From Boletus sp. NGJ (lineage: Eukaryota; Basidiomycota; Agaricomycetes; Boletales; Boletaceae): DNA of 64,000 bases. Every line of letters begins with the position of its first letter. Position 1 is the stretch's first letter. Positions 11,589 to 21,961 of this stretch are shown here, piece after piece. The notes below the pieces were generated by a model, which was not told where the DNA came from, did not search any database, and saw only the letters and a list, made by a program, of their open reading frames with translations. The stretch is from contig JAGTXK010000219.1 in NCBI GenBank assembly GCA_019096195.1, forward strand, positions 558,001 through 622,000, given 5' to 3'. The position numbers and the translations under genes are program-made.

Positions 11589-13449
11589 CTAATCACCGGA
11601 GTGTCCTTCCTCTGGTTCGTCATGTCCTCCGTAGGCTTGGGCAGATGACGATATACCTTCCTGATGGAGTCTCTTCGAGCCTCTGTCATCCGCCCGATGG
11701 CTTCCCCCATACCTCAATGAACTATCTCCTCCGCCTCCTGAGCTGTCCCCTGGGGGAGAAACGACGTCATCCTCCCCGTCTATATCCATATCGTTACGGG
11801 CACGCTTTCTCGATGGCTCTAAAGGAGGACGGTGCTGTTCGGGTGGTATGTATGACCCACCACGGTCACGATCACGATTGTATGAACGGCCATCTTCGTG
11901 AACAAAGTCGATATCCTCATTCGGTGCTTGTGCTTGATTTATTCCCCGGGGTGCATAGGGTCTCTGGCGCTCCCGATCATAGTACTGTGAATGTGCGTCG
12001 GATCGCGGCTGCGCCTCGACAGAACCAGAACCAGACCCGGGCGTATCAGACCGAGACGATCGACCATACACGCCAGGGCCAATGGGCTCGCGAAGGTACA
12101 TTTGTTCCTCCCGCAGTCGATAAGAGGGATGATCCTGATAGTCCCTCTCCGACCTTGACCTCAGATGCGGAGGGGGGGAGTTCCGGACGGGCACGGAATT
12201 TGTATAGTCACGTGGTGTTTCGCGATCGTAATCATGTTCGCGCTGACGCGACCAGTTGCGCTCCCTCTCAAGGTCACGCTCGTGTTCGAAGTCTGGGTGA
12301 TTAATGCTTGTAGCAGGTCCGATACGTTGGTGATTATGAACACGTGTGGTTGATCCGCGAGCACTGGTGGGTGACACAATGGTTGAATGGGGCGACGCGT
12401 GCGCCATCTGGTGTCGCCCGTGCGGATAGGGATCGCCACTATGACTGCTTCGTTCGTAAGTATCGTGCCTTCTAGAACGCTCTCTCTCATGACCGAGAGG
12501 GGGGCTCTGCATTCCTTGTCCAGAAGGGACGGAGTCGGAAGGATATTGTTGTGGGTGAGGAATTCCTCCTTGGTGATACCCCTGCGGAACCTGTCCCCGG
12601 GAATGCGACGAGGAGTGGGGACGTGAGCGGGTATCAGATCCGTTGCTGTGCGAGTGAAGATGGGACGTATGAGGCTGGGATGGCGCATGACTCCGCGGAT
12701 GTTCGAGGTGTTGGACAGGAGTCAGCTGCGAAAGGGGTGGAAGCTGACGGGAGTCATGGCCTGAGGCGGAACCGCGTCGTGACATATGGGCGGGAGGTAC
12801 TACGTGAGATGGTGCCACCCCTGGTCCAATGGGTGCATCCGACACTTGAACCGGGCGCCCGTCTGGCCCAGAGACCACGCGGATATTGCCAGATGGATGG
12901 ACATAGTCCGGTGTGTTGGGATCATTGTTGTCCATGTTTCGGGGATCGCGGTGTTGGCCCGAACCTGGTATTTGCTGTGCAGGTTGAGGTGGCACGCCAG
13001 GTCCAGGATGCATGGGAGGGAGGGGTGCATGAGCGTGAAGGTCAGGGGAAGGGGGTACGGCGGACAGTCGCTCATACAGGACACTGATGTCACATGAGAT
13101 GAGGAGCAGATGGGAGTTCAAGATATGCTCACGCTCTTTCCAATTTCATTCGCTGAATGGATTTTTTGGCCATAAGCACCTTGAACTGGAGCTTGTCATT
13201 GTCCTGCGAAAGGAGATGCGTCAAGAAAGAGCGGATACGGGGAGAGGGATAACACGCCATCTCGATTTCTTTTACTTTTCGTTTCAACTCCTTGTATTTT
13301 GCCTGGTATTTTTCATCTTCGACGCCAGCAGCAATGCCTGTAGTGTAAGCCTTGTTTTTTTGCCTTGCGGAAGGGGTGACCGAGGGAGGCTGGACAAACA
13401 TCTGGGAGCTGGGAAGAGCGGAAGGACCTGGGGACTGGTTGTGGGACAT
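11589..13449 (-). CDS. INO80 complex subunit F-like protein (TFPT/INO80F coiled coil)
   Basis: A putative subunit of the INO80 chromatin remodelling complex. The N-terminal 100 residues hold a Lys/Glu-rich coiled coil (KYQAKYKELKRKVKEIEM, then DNDKLQFKVLMAKKSIQRMK, LERAVLYERL). This has the shape of the INO80F/TFPT domain, a heptad helix ending in an LERA-x-LYERL box. The remaining 490 residues are one exon of low-complexity His/Pro/Ser/Arg sequence with RD/RE dipeptides and a basic PSRKRARND patch. A GT-AG intron splits the LERAV codon (about 13087-13134). The upstream intron, 13204-13257, appears to be GC-AG. The long disordered tail is far longer than animal INO80F and may be lineage-specific. 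Complex membership is inferred from the coiled coil only. Confidence 0.75.
13204..13257 (-). other. GC-AG intron (54 nt) inside the INO80F-like coiled coil
   Basis: The donor reads ATG|GCGTGT and the acceptor TTCGCAG|GAC. The intron is 54 nt, a multiple of three, and contains no stop, so retention would add 18 residues without breaking the frame. The nearby GT (13255) would give 52 nt and the wrong frame. Confidence 0.55.
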
Positions 13450-14083
13450 GATGGCGGTGCTTTGGGGGCGTCAAAGGATACTGAGACGCTGATTTGGCAT
13501 CTGGCTATTTATTACTGATTGGAGCATTCCCTGGCGTTGAGTGTCGAATCAGGGCAATCCTGCGACGTGTCTCGTAGCTCGCGGCTCGTCGTAGCGAACA
13601 CGCGGCTGATACGCAAAAATACAAGACCCTCATACATGTTGTCTACCGTACCAGCTCGGAGGTGGTGGGCAATGCTATAATCCAGGGCGTTTGAGTTCGC
13701 CCCTGCTGTACGGCATGGGATGTCCACAGGCACTGTCCCTCGCGTACAGCCCAGCCCATAGTGCCATTGTAGGATTGGCAACTTATCTGAGTGGCGCTGG
13801 GAGCAAGCATTCAAATTGTTCCAGACTCGGTGGAGTTGTGTGGCTACACGAGGCTTTAGGGCTGGCCTTGAAGTGGCCACTCGGGTTGCCGTCAGCGCCG
13901 CGACTTGCACCAGACGGCAACATTTTCACCGCAACGAGTGAGTACGTTTAGCAGTTGAACAGTTTGCAACGAATGGAATGCTGAACATATTATTGGTGCC
14001 TCAGTGTCGATACAATACCGACAGTACGTTGACAGTTTGCATGCATCAGACCACGCTGACCACACTCCCGGGTCCACAGGGAT
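13450..14083. other. Divergent promoter region, INO80F-like / NDUFA13
   Basis: About 630 bp between two divergent start codons. A minus-strand frame (13512-13910) begins with a GTG, not ATG, and has no domain; I leave it unannotated. No TATA box or repeat stands out. Confidence 0.45.
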
Positions 14084-14691
14084 ATGCCCCCTCCTGGGGG
14101 ATTTGAGGCCGTAAAGTACAAGCGCAACCTGCCCTTTCGTGGTCCCAGTGGCCTAGCTATCTTGGGTGCTGTGACGGCCGTGTGTGCGTACGGGTTCTAT
14201 CGTGTTGGAAAGGGAAATTTAGAAAGAAGGTATGTTTATCTTCACAGACAGCGCATATGGGGTTCCGCAGGCTGTAGAACGTGTCTTCTCATGGTGCGCT
14301 CGTCGCAAAACGTGTCTCATTTGGCGGAGGATCCGGCCGACGTCTTATCAGAGACTTGGCCTGTTTCGGCCCGGGCCAGAAAAAGCGCGTTTTCTCATAT
14401 GTGGACCCTGACGAATCGATTTTCCCCATAGGGAACTGCAGAGGGAGAAAGTTTGGTCACGCGTCCACCTTGTCCCGCTGCTTCTCGCCGAGGGAGATCG
14501 GGACGCGTATCGTCGAGAGGAAGCGACGCTGGCGCGCGAAAGGGTGATCATGAGGGATGTCAAGGACTGGGAGGTGGGTTTTGTTTCTCCCCTGCCGGTA
14601 GCGATGCTGAAGCTGATGCGGCATCCAGCCGGGCAAGAGCGTATACAATGGTACGCGGTATCGGTCGGTAGAATCGATCGTAGTTCTGTGA
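14084..14691 (+). CDS. NDUFA13: Complex I accessory subunit NDUFA13 / GRIM-19
   Basis: A small single-pass subunit of mitochondrial complex I (B16.6/GRIM-19). The N-terminus MPPPGGFEAVKYKRNLPFRG is the family signature and is followed by one transmembrane helix (GLAILGAVTAVCAYGFYRVG). After an intron the helix continues as ELQREKVWSRVHLVPLLLAE and GDRDAYRREE, then RVIMRDVKDWE. After a second intron (about 14571-14627) the C-terminus is PGKSVYNGTRYRS with stop at 14689-14691. Length (about 125 residues) is typical. It lies 4 kb from NDUFS8. Confidence 0.93.
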
Positions 14692-15259
14692 TTGGCTGGC
14701 TACCAAAATGAGAAAAAACATATGGAAACAAAGAGAGACACAGCCTCACTTCCCATGCAGAGTCTGCGGAGGCTCCGCCAACTTTGCCCTAATTTGGACT
14801 AATTGTATCCGGTGGCGGGTGGGGATGTACAATAGCGACCGTTGGCTCGGGTCACGGTTACCCGTTTCGGCTCACTTTAGGGCCGTACTCCTCTCAGCCT
14901 GCCACCACCCGCACCGCCATAGCCAACGACCGAGGAACGGTTTGGATCGGTTCGGTTGTGCGTGTACGTCTGGCGCTGTTATTAATGGCGTTTTTTTGCG
15001 AGGAAGGCGTCCAAGAACCAGACTGCTCAATCGAGACGAGTCAGGCTGGCACATGGTCACTACTTTGGCAGCCGGTTACATGATTCGACCACTATGGATA
15101 TCAAGCCGAGCCCCTCTCGTCCTCTCCCGATTGAACGCATACAGCTCCTCAAATCCCGCTGACACCCCTCCCGATTCGCTCTCAAATCATCCCCCGGCTC
15201 CGACGCCTATTAAAGCCTTTCCCCCGCCCTCCCTTGCTCCTCCGCCCATCCCTCGCACA
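14692..15259. other. Promoter region of the HMG-box gene
   Basis: About 570 bp. The last 150 bp before the ATG at 15260 are strongly pyrimidine-rich (long C/T runs), a common feature of fungal core promoters and 5' leaders. The frame is open upstream from 14708, but composition and lack of an ATG context argue that it is leader, not protein. Confidence 0.45.
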
Positions 15260-17148
15260 ATGCCACTCCCTCCCTACCCTCACCGCCCCCACCGACCGCC
15301 CGCGATGTCAGACACCCCCATGAAGGACGTCATGAACTTTGTCGACACCTCCCCGTACGATCTCATCTCCCCCACAGACACAGACCAGATGATATTTGGC
15401 CCCCTCGAGCTCGACGATCACACCCTCCTCTCCCCCTCCTGGGATCCTTCCCGCGACCTCGCATACACTCAGCCCATCTCCCCCATCCTCTCCGACAATC
15501 CCGCCTCTCCGCGTCGCGCCTCCGACTTTGACATCTCAGACGCGTCACCCAGCAGCACATTCTACGACTCACACTCCTTTGGCGGCTTCGACGAGGTACA
15601 GTCCGTGTTCGATATCGATGACTCCCATCTTTCGCAGTGGCTGAACGAATCCCACGTTTCGCCCCTGGATCCGTCCTCTTCTTCCCCCATCCCGATACGT
15701 AGCACCCAATCAGACCCACAATCGCCTCCCGCCTTCATTCCGTACGGCACCAATGCATTCCCCCAGAATGCCTCCTTCTCCCCATCCGAGTTCGCAGCCC
15801 TGCATCCTCTCCCTAGATCCCTATCGCCCACGGAGATTTCTGATGGTTACCTCAGCTCTCCCGGTCTCGCTGTAGCATCAATCTCTCCCGCCGAAACCTC
15901 ACTGAGACCCCCTGCGTGGGCATCCCAGCTGTGGGATTCATCTCATTACACACCCTCCCCCTCTGGCCGTTCCTCGGGGCACCACCTGCCCCTATCCGAG
16001 AATCCTTACACAGCCAAACGCCAACGATTCCAGCCGAGAAGAGATCCCAATCCCTTGGGTCTGATGTTCCAATCATCGAGCGCTCCATCCCCTAACGTTG
16101 CTACTCTGACTCGGGCGTACAGCCATCGCGCAGAGTCGGTCTCCGTCAGTGATGATCGCGATGCCACCGTGCGACGAAGAAAGAAGTTGCTATTAGACGA
16201 GCCCCCCAAGGACTCGAAATCATCCGAGTCGCGTACGTGTATATCTCATCATATCCGTCCCTTCTGTGACTGTCGTCATGCTGATTCATTATCTCCGATT
16301 AGTAGCTCCTCTCAAATCTATCTTGAAGCAGCCCAAATTAGCGCCGTCCGCTTGGCAGCTTTACTTCACTGATTGGATCCAGCGCCATCAGGCAACCAGT
16401 ACAAGAAAACTCAACGTTGCCCAGGCTGCCAAGGAAGCCGGTCAGGAGTACGCGAACCTGACCGCGGATGAAAAGGAGGTATGTGCTGCGCCGCTGTCCC
16501 CTGAGAACTGCTCCCGATCTGAGCTTCCGTGATTAGCCATACAAGCAACGGTCTCTTGTCCTCAAACAGGCACGCGAGCGCGAGAACACTGCTTACATGC
16601 GAACTCTGACACCGGATGATATCAAACGGGAGAACGCCTTCCGGACCGCACAACGGAAGGCGGGTCGCTCTCGGAAGAGCAACCTCAAGGACCCCAATGC
16701 TCCCAAGAAGCCACTGAGCGCGTACTTTATGTTCTTGCAGCGCATTCGTTCGGATCCCCTGCTAGTAAAGGATATCTTTGGCGATGAACAAGAGACCACC
16801 AAGCAAAGCGTTTTAGCTGCCGCAAAGTGGCGATCGATGACTGATGACGAGCGCAAGGTTGGTCGATCATCGCTTTCGCGACGTCGAGCACTCATCTCTT
16901 CCCCCTAGCCATTCCTAGCTCAAGCGGAGCAGGAGAAACTCGAGTACGAGGCTGCACGCAGACTGTATGAGGAAGGGACGACCGGCTTTGGCACCGGGAC
17001 TAGCATCAACTTCAGCATTCTCCCCGGATCCCCATCCGAGAGCCCATTCCGTGCCCTTCGTACCATTAAAACGGAGTCATTTAGCTCTGAAAGCGAAAGC
17101 GATGGTGTGGGCCCCGATGATGGTGTGAACAGATATTCCCACCTATAA
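15260..17148 (+). CDS. Nuclear protein with two HMG boxes
   Basis: A probable DNA-bending or transcription factor. The first 320 residues are disordered, Ser/Pro-rich and acidic, with many SP sites. After an intron (about 16236-16307) come two HMG boxes. The first is divergent (SAWQLYFTDWIQRHQ, AAKEAGQEYANLTADEKE). The second is canonical (DPNAPKKPLSAYFMFLQRIR, AAKWRSMTDDERK, EYEAARRLYEEG). A basic RRRKKLLL patch before the boxes is a likely nuclear localisation signal. Introns lie at conserved HMG positions (before PYKQRS and PFLAQA) and all preserve frame. The start is at 15260 (MPLPPYPHRP) or 15305 (MSDTPMKD). The tandem boxes recall Abf2/TFAM, but there is no mitochondrial presequence and the acidic N-terminus favours a nuclear role. 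Confidence 0.85.
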
Positions 17149-17360
17149 TTTCACTTTCTCCTGCTGACGGGCAGAGGACATTATGCTTCGTTTTTCGTTG
17201 GCTGTTGATCATGTTATTCCCATTGGATCGTTCGTTCACGACACCGGACTTCATCACGACGGTTTCCCTCGGTGACTACCGTATTGCTAGAACACCACCT
17301 AGTTTACTTGTTCATATACCTCGTTGCTCACGAACTTGTTACAGTACTGTGATAATATTG

Positions 17361-18057
17361 CTACGGTGACAGATAAGCCACCATCTTCTGATGAGGAGCG
17401 CCGTCTTCATCAAATTCATCCCCCTATATGTGGAGAATGAATACATATCGATAACGGAAGTGGGAATATCACCTCGGATTGATAACCATACCTTGAAAGG
17501 AATGACGGTTCAGCGGATATGAGTGGAGCAGACCTAACATACTTGGAATAGAAGGCCTTGACAGGCAACTGCGAATGACAGACGACCCGGGCAACGTGCA
17601 TCGCGCCATCTTTCTTCGCATCGTCAATGACCCATCGATGTAACGCCAGCACGAGATCGCGCCCGAAGTGATATTGTCGGTACGGCTTGAGAACAGCAAG
17701 TCGGCTGAGCTTGTAGTAGTTTGCCCCTTCCACTCTGTAGGCTCGGATTGTCCCGATTGGTGTTAGGGAAGGTACCAACCGGAGCAAGAAATGGGTTGCT
17801 GTCGGATCTTGCCTGTACATGAAGGACACATTGATTATTAGAATCGATGTCGAAGAATGCAAAGATGAGGAGATGTGATTCGAACGAAAGGAAATAACGT
17901 ACTCGTCAACCTCCACATCCAATGAAAATTGTTGCTCGTGTACGAAAACGTCGATCCTCACGTTGATGCACTGATCAAGGAGCAGCTGTCTGCATTCGTG
18001 GCCTGGTGGGGGAACGACGACGATTTCGCGAGGTGGCGAGGTGTCGGGGTCCGACAT
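17361..18057 (-). CDS. GNAT-family N-acetyltransferase
   Basis: An acetyl-CoA-dependent acyltransferase of the GNAT superfamily with unknown substrate. Four exons join in frame. Visible elements are CINVRIDVFVHEQQFSLDVE (beta1-alpha1), THFLLRL and PIGTIRAYR (beta4), YYKLSRLAVLKPYRQYHFGR (motif A, acetyl-CoA loop), ARVVCHSQLPVKAFYSK and YGYQSE (motif B), then GDEFDEDGAPHQKM at the C-terminus. The pattern VFxxEQ...LxRLAV...YRxxxxGxxL and the terminal DGxPHxxM are typical of the ElaA/GNAT group in fungi. Start MSDPDTSPPRE at 18057; an upstream in-frame ATG exists (18183) but encodes unlike sequence. Confidence 0.88.
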
Positions 18058-18609
18058 GTTGGGTGGAACGCAAAGCTCTATCGCACAGCACACTCGAACA
18101 GGCTCAGCCCTCCATACGGCAAAAGGAGGGAGAGCCACATGGAGCCAGATATGAAAGTTCCCTCGAGCCGGGGATTCGGACAAAGTGTTGAGTTAGCGAG
18201 CCAAAGCGCTATCAAGATCAGAATGTTCTAAATGCGATCAATAGGTCAGGATGGGCTCGAGACATGTGATCACACACGGCCCGCACCACCGCAGCTTGCT
18301 CACACGCTCGTCCGCCGCAATATTTTTATTTGATTACATAATAGCTAACCCCCCCCCCCCATCGTCACAGGCATCCATCGCTGGTAGGTTTGCTTTACAC
18401 TCGCAAGTCTAATCGTTCAACCAGCGTTTCAAAAGTGGGGTGCTCATGGTCGAGTCTTTGGCAGCAGCCATAATATCAAGCCCGTCGGCTGCACGCATCT
18501 TAAAGTCGGCTCTCAACCCCATGGCACGCCCACTTCCCACCGACTTCTTTGTACGACAATGCAAGGGGAAGGAAAAGGCGGTCGAACCCCCCGCCGTCCA
18601 GTGTAATCA
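18058..18609. other. Divergent promoter region with a C12 tract
   Basis: About 550 bp between the GNAT and PPR genes. It contains an A/T-rich patch followed by a run of 12 C (18349-18360). This homopolymer may be unstable in sequencing. No gene is supported. Confidence 0.5.
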
Positions 18610-21600
18610 ATGCTGGCTTCCGCCCTCGCACCCAATGTCGACCTCCTCTTGCATTTCTCGACATTCTCCGTGGTGTCCAAGTACTCCGTCTCCTTCATAC
18701 CGTCGGCTTCCAAGACTGACGTTCTTGTTTCTAGTTCGAAATCGATTGTTCATGATGAACGAGGTCATCCCCTGTCGGTCGCAACCCTTTCCCCAGCCTT
18801 CCCAACGATGTGCACGCCGTCATGCTTCATCTGCAGCACGTATCCTCTCGTCTCACACGCTCGATCGGCCACAAGCCGTCTTTCTTTCGCACGAACCCGA
18901 AGATCCTGCTGACAAACTCCGTTCCCTTTTGGTTCCGCGTACCCCGTTCGATCCAGAACACGCATGGCACCTTTACATGGCATCAGTCCATGCGGATGCA
19001 AACAGCCCGATGCTTACACCAGGAGAGCAGTTGCAGTTTATCCAACGCATGCTCGATGCATTCGAGCTTTGCGGCGATGCTCCCCCGGACTTGCCGTTGT
19101 TGCATACTTGGGGAACACCGTCTTGAACCTGTTCTACGGGGTCTAAGATCAGACTCAGAGGGCGGTTCCATCTCTCTCAAGTGTTTCACTGCACAGGTTC
19201 ATGCGTGGTTGGGAGATGTGGCTCAAGCAGCTCAGTTGGCTCGGGAAATTCGAGAAGATTGGCTCACTTACGCCGACAGATGCACTCTGTTGTGTGTCTA
19301 TCGAAATATTTTGGTTCTTTCGCGCTATCAACAAGGTGCTTCGTATGCACTCGATCTGCTGATTCGAGAGTGGAAGTTTTTGGGTACCTTTTGTCACACT
19401 CGAACCATTCCTTTCCCACAGGCGGCGTCGTTTCGCAAAGCGATCCATAATTTACTCGTGGACATCCCCGATGGAGCTGGTCTGTTGCGCTCACGCTCAA
19501 GGACGGACCAAGACGATCGATCGCGCATGGGCGAGTTGCTTTTGGAGACATATTTTGCCAAGAACTTACTTCACCAGGCACATGCCCTAGTACTTGAAAT
19601 GGGTAGACAGCATCTGCCCGTCAAGTTCCATCTCCAGGCCAAGTTGATTCGACTCCTTGCACAACATGACTTGTTTATTCTCGCGTACGAGATATTCACA
19701 TCCATAGATCCTTCGACCGACCCCCAACTATATTATGCGACTGGGCTCCATCTCTATGCGCGTCGTGGCGACGTGGATCGTGCGGAGCAATTCTTCAGCA
19801 AGCACCACGACAACAACTGGTCTATGCCGGCTGCACGATGTATGCTGATGCATGCGTATGCGGTTACGGGCAAGGTGGATACGGTGGTTGAACTCTTTCA
19901 CAAGTTTTTTCCAACGACCTCGGGAGGCGACTTTCTCGCTGAACGACCAGGACTCATACACTTCACTACCGTCATCCTTGCACACGCCAAACTGGCCAAC
20001 TTTGATGGTATCGACTTCTGGTTGGAGAAAATGCTGGAAGCTGGTTGTCGTCCAGATGGTCATGTCTACAGCATCATCCTTCAAAGTTTTGCCAGGCACG
20101 GAGATGTTGACTTGGTGGTTGCCATGTTTGATCAGATGCGTACTGCAGAGGTTAAGCCTGATCGGGCTCACTACACCGGCGTTATTACCCTTCTCGCCCG
20201 AAGGAAAAATGCTGTTGCCGCAGAAGCGTTTTACTTGCGGGCCTTGCGCGAGGGCATCACCCCCGATCGCATGATGATCACATCTCTCATGAATGCCCAC
20301 GTAGAAGCTGGATCATGGGAAGGCGTTGTCCGCATCTTCGACTACCTTCGACTATCTTCACACCTCCGTCGCGATCTATCCATCGAGGTCTACAACACAC
20401 TCATCAAGGCTTACATTCTCATCGGTACACCATTTCGTGTCGTGCTCGCGATCTTTCGCAAACTCGCGCGGGTTGGCGTATATCCTGACGGCCATACATA
20501 CGCCTTGATCATTCAATCCGCTTGTGACGCTGGGAAGATGAATGTCGCGGAGAGGCTGTTTGCGGAGATGGAAGAGAAGGCAGAGTCTTGGGGACCATTC
20601 TACCATCTCGACGTATACGTGCTCACCATCATCATGGCTGGGCATGTGCGACAGCGATCTAAAGATCGAGCAATGGCCTGTTACGAGGATATGCAACGTC
20701 GTGGGATTAAACCCAGCTCTGTCACCTACAAGCAGGTTCTCCAGGCATATGCAAACGATCGGACGGAAGGAAGCCTGAAAATCGCAGACTCGTTCTTGAA
20801 CCAGATTATGGATGCAGATGCGGATGACCCCAGCTGGACTGGTTCCGAATCTCGCCCATCTGCTCTTGGGAATATTTTCAGCCCACTCATGCTGGTGTAT
20901 GCGCGGAAGGAGAAGCCCGAGGAAGTGGCGCGGTTATTCAATGGGATGTTGGAAGCTGGTGGCGAGCCATCCTTGGAATCGCTCACAATTATTCTGGACG
21001 TTCATCGCCGCACAAACAATACTGACGTCGTTCGCCAACTATGGCCTCAAATCTGGGCCCTCGCATTACGACTATCTGACGTTCATGAGCTCTTCAAGGG
21101 AGACGACTCCCCCTCGGCTCCTGCGCTGAGGCGACGCTCGAATCTCTTGTGCATGCCATTGTCTATCTACATTGACGCCTTATCTGCAGCAGGCGAGCAC
21201 CACGCGGTATTGGATGCTTGGACTAGGGCAAAAGCGGAGGGGTTCAGTTTCGATGCACATAACTGGAATCATTTAGCGGTCGTTTTGGTCCGAGCAGGCG
21301 AACTAGATCGTGCCTTTGAGGTACTCGAGCGGGTGCTCATTCCATATTCGCGCAAAGGCCCCGCTGTCAGGGATCCGTCCCCTGAGTCACCATTGGTGTT
21401 CGACATGATGGCCCCTGATGTAGACATGCCTGCTTCGGACGCACCTATGCACCGGAAGACACGGAGGGCGAAAGTGGTTAAAACTGCGACAAAGACGGTG
21501 GGATCTATGCTGGCAGTGTCGCAAGAGTCGACCGATTTCGCGCATCCCTTACACATCCTTCATCAACTCATCCCCAATTTGTCCGTGTGGCGTCCGCATG

Positions 21601-21911
21601 CTGTCACGCTACAAGTTCTGTCCAATGTTCTCGGACATTTGCAAAGAGGTCGCCTTGTACAGCCAATCCGTCCTTCCTCACCCGCCACACCACAGAATCA
21701 CGCCGACTCGCAAAGCCAAGTGGAGATTGCTAGTGCCACACTTCAGCGCATCTATCGCAACTGCCCGCAGGCCGTCCGTGCGGTGCTTCTCTATGAGAGA
21801 GGACAGGCTCGGCGTGAAGCAGTACGGCGGTCGCCCAAGCAATGGATCAAAGTGAAGCAGCAGGTAGCGGATACATTAGCAGATGGAGACACTATCGGGT
21901 TGCATGGGTAA
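18610..21911 (+). CDS. Pentatricopeptide repeat (PPR) protein, probably mitochondrial
   Basis: An RNA-binding helical-repeat protein of over 1,000 residues. At least a dozen 35-residue PPR units lie between residues about 250 and 750, for example HVYSIILQSFARHGDVDLVV, HYTGVITLLARRKNAVAAEA and VYNTLIKAYILIGTPFRVVL. The N-terminus is likely a mitochondrial targeting region, but its structure is unresolved. The frame RRHASSAARILSSHTLDRPQ to PDLPLLHTW (18770-19110) must connect to the frame RLEPVLRGLRSDSEG (from 19115). This needs either a 52-nt intron (19096-19147) or a one-base shift in the GGGG run at 19110-19113. From there the exon is uninterrupted to the stop at 21911. It ends 50 bp from the stop of the convergent velvet gene. 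The organellar target RNA is unknown. Confidence 0.85.
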
Positions 21912-21961
21912 TGATGATTGACTAGGAAGCAAGTTGAAATATCCATTGAGCCCAGTCTATG

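Noticed and set aside
12165-13087. Plus-strand frames of 60-180 codons opposite the INO80F-like gene
   Set aside because: They are antisense shadows of the long low-complexity exon; no domain, no splice logic, and the minus-strand coiled coil is clearly the real gene.
13512-13910. Minus-strand frame that looks like a mitochondrial presequence (VATSRPALKPRVAT)
   Set aside because: It begins with GTG, has no ATG in frame, no downstream domain and lies in the NDUFA13 promoter region.
18349-18360. C12 homopolymer as a regulatory or structural element
   Set aside because: A single homopolymer in an intergenic region has no further support; it may be slippage or sequencing noise.
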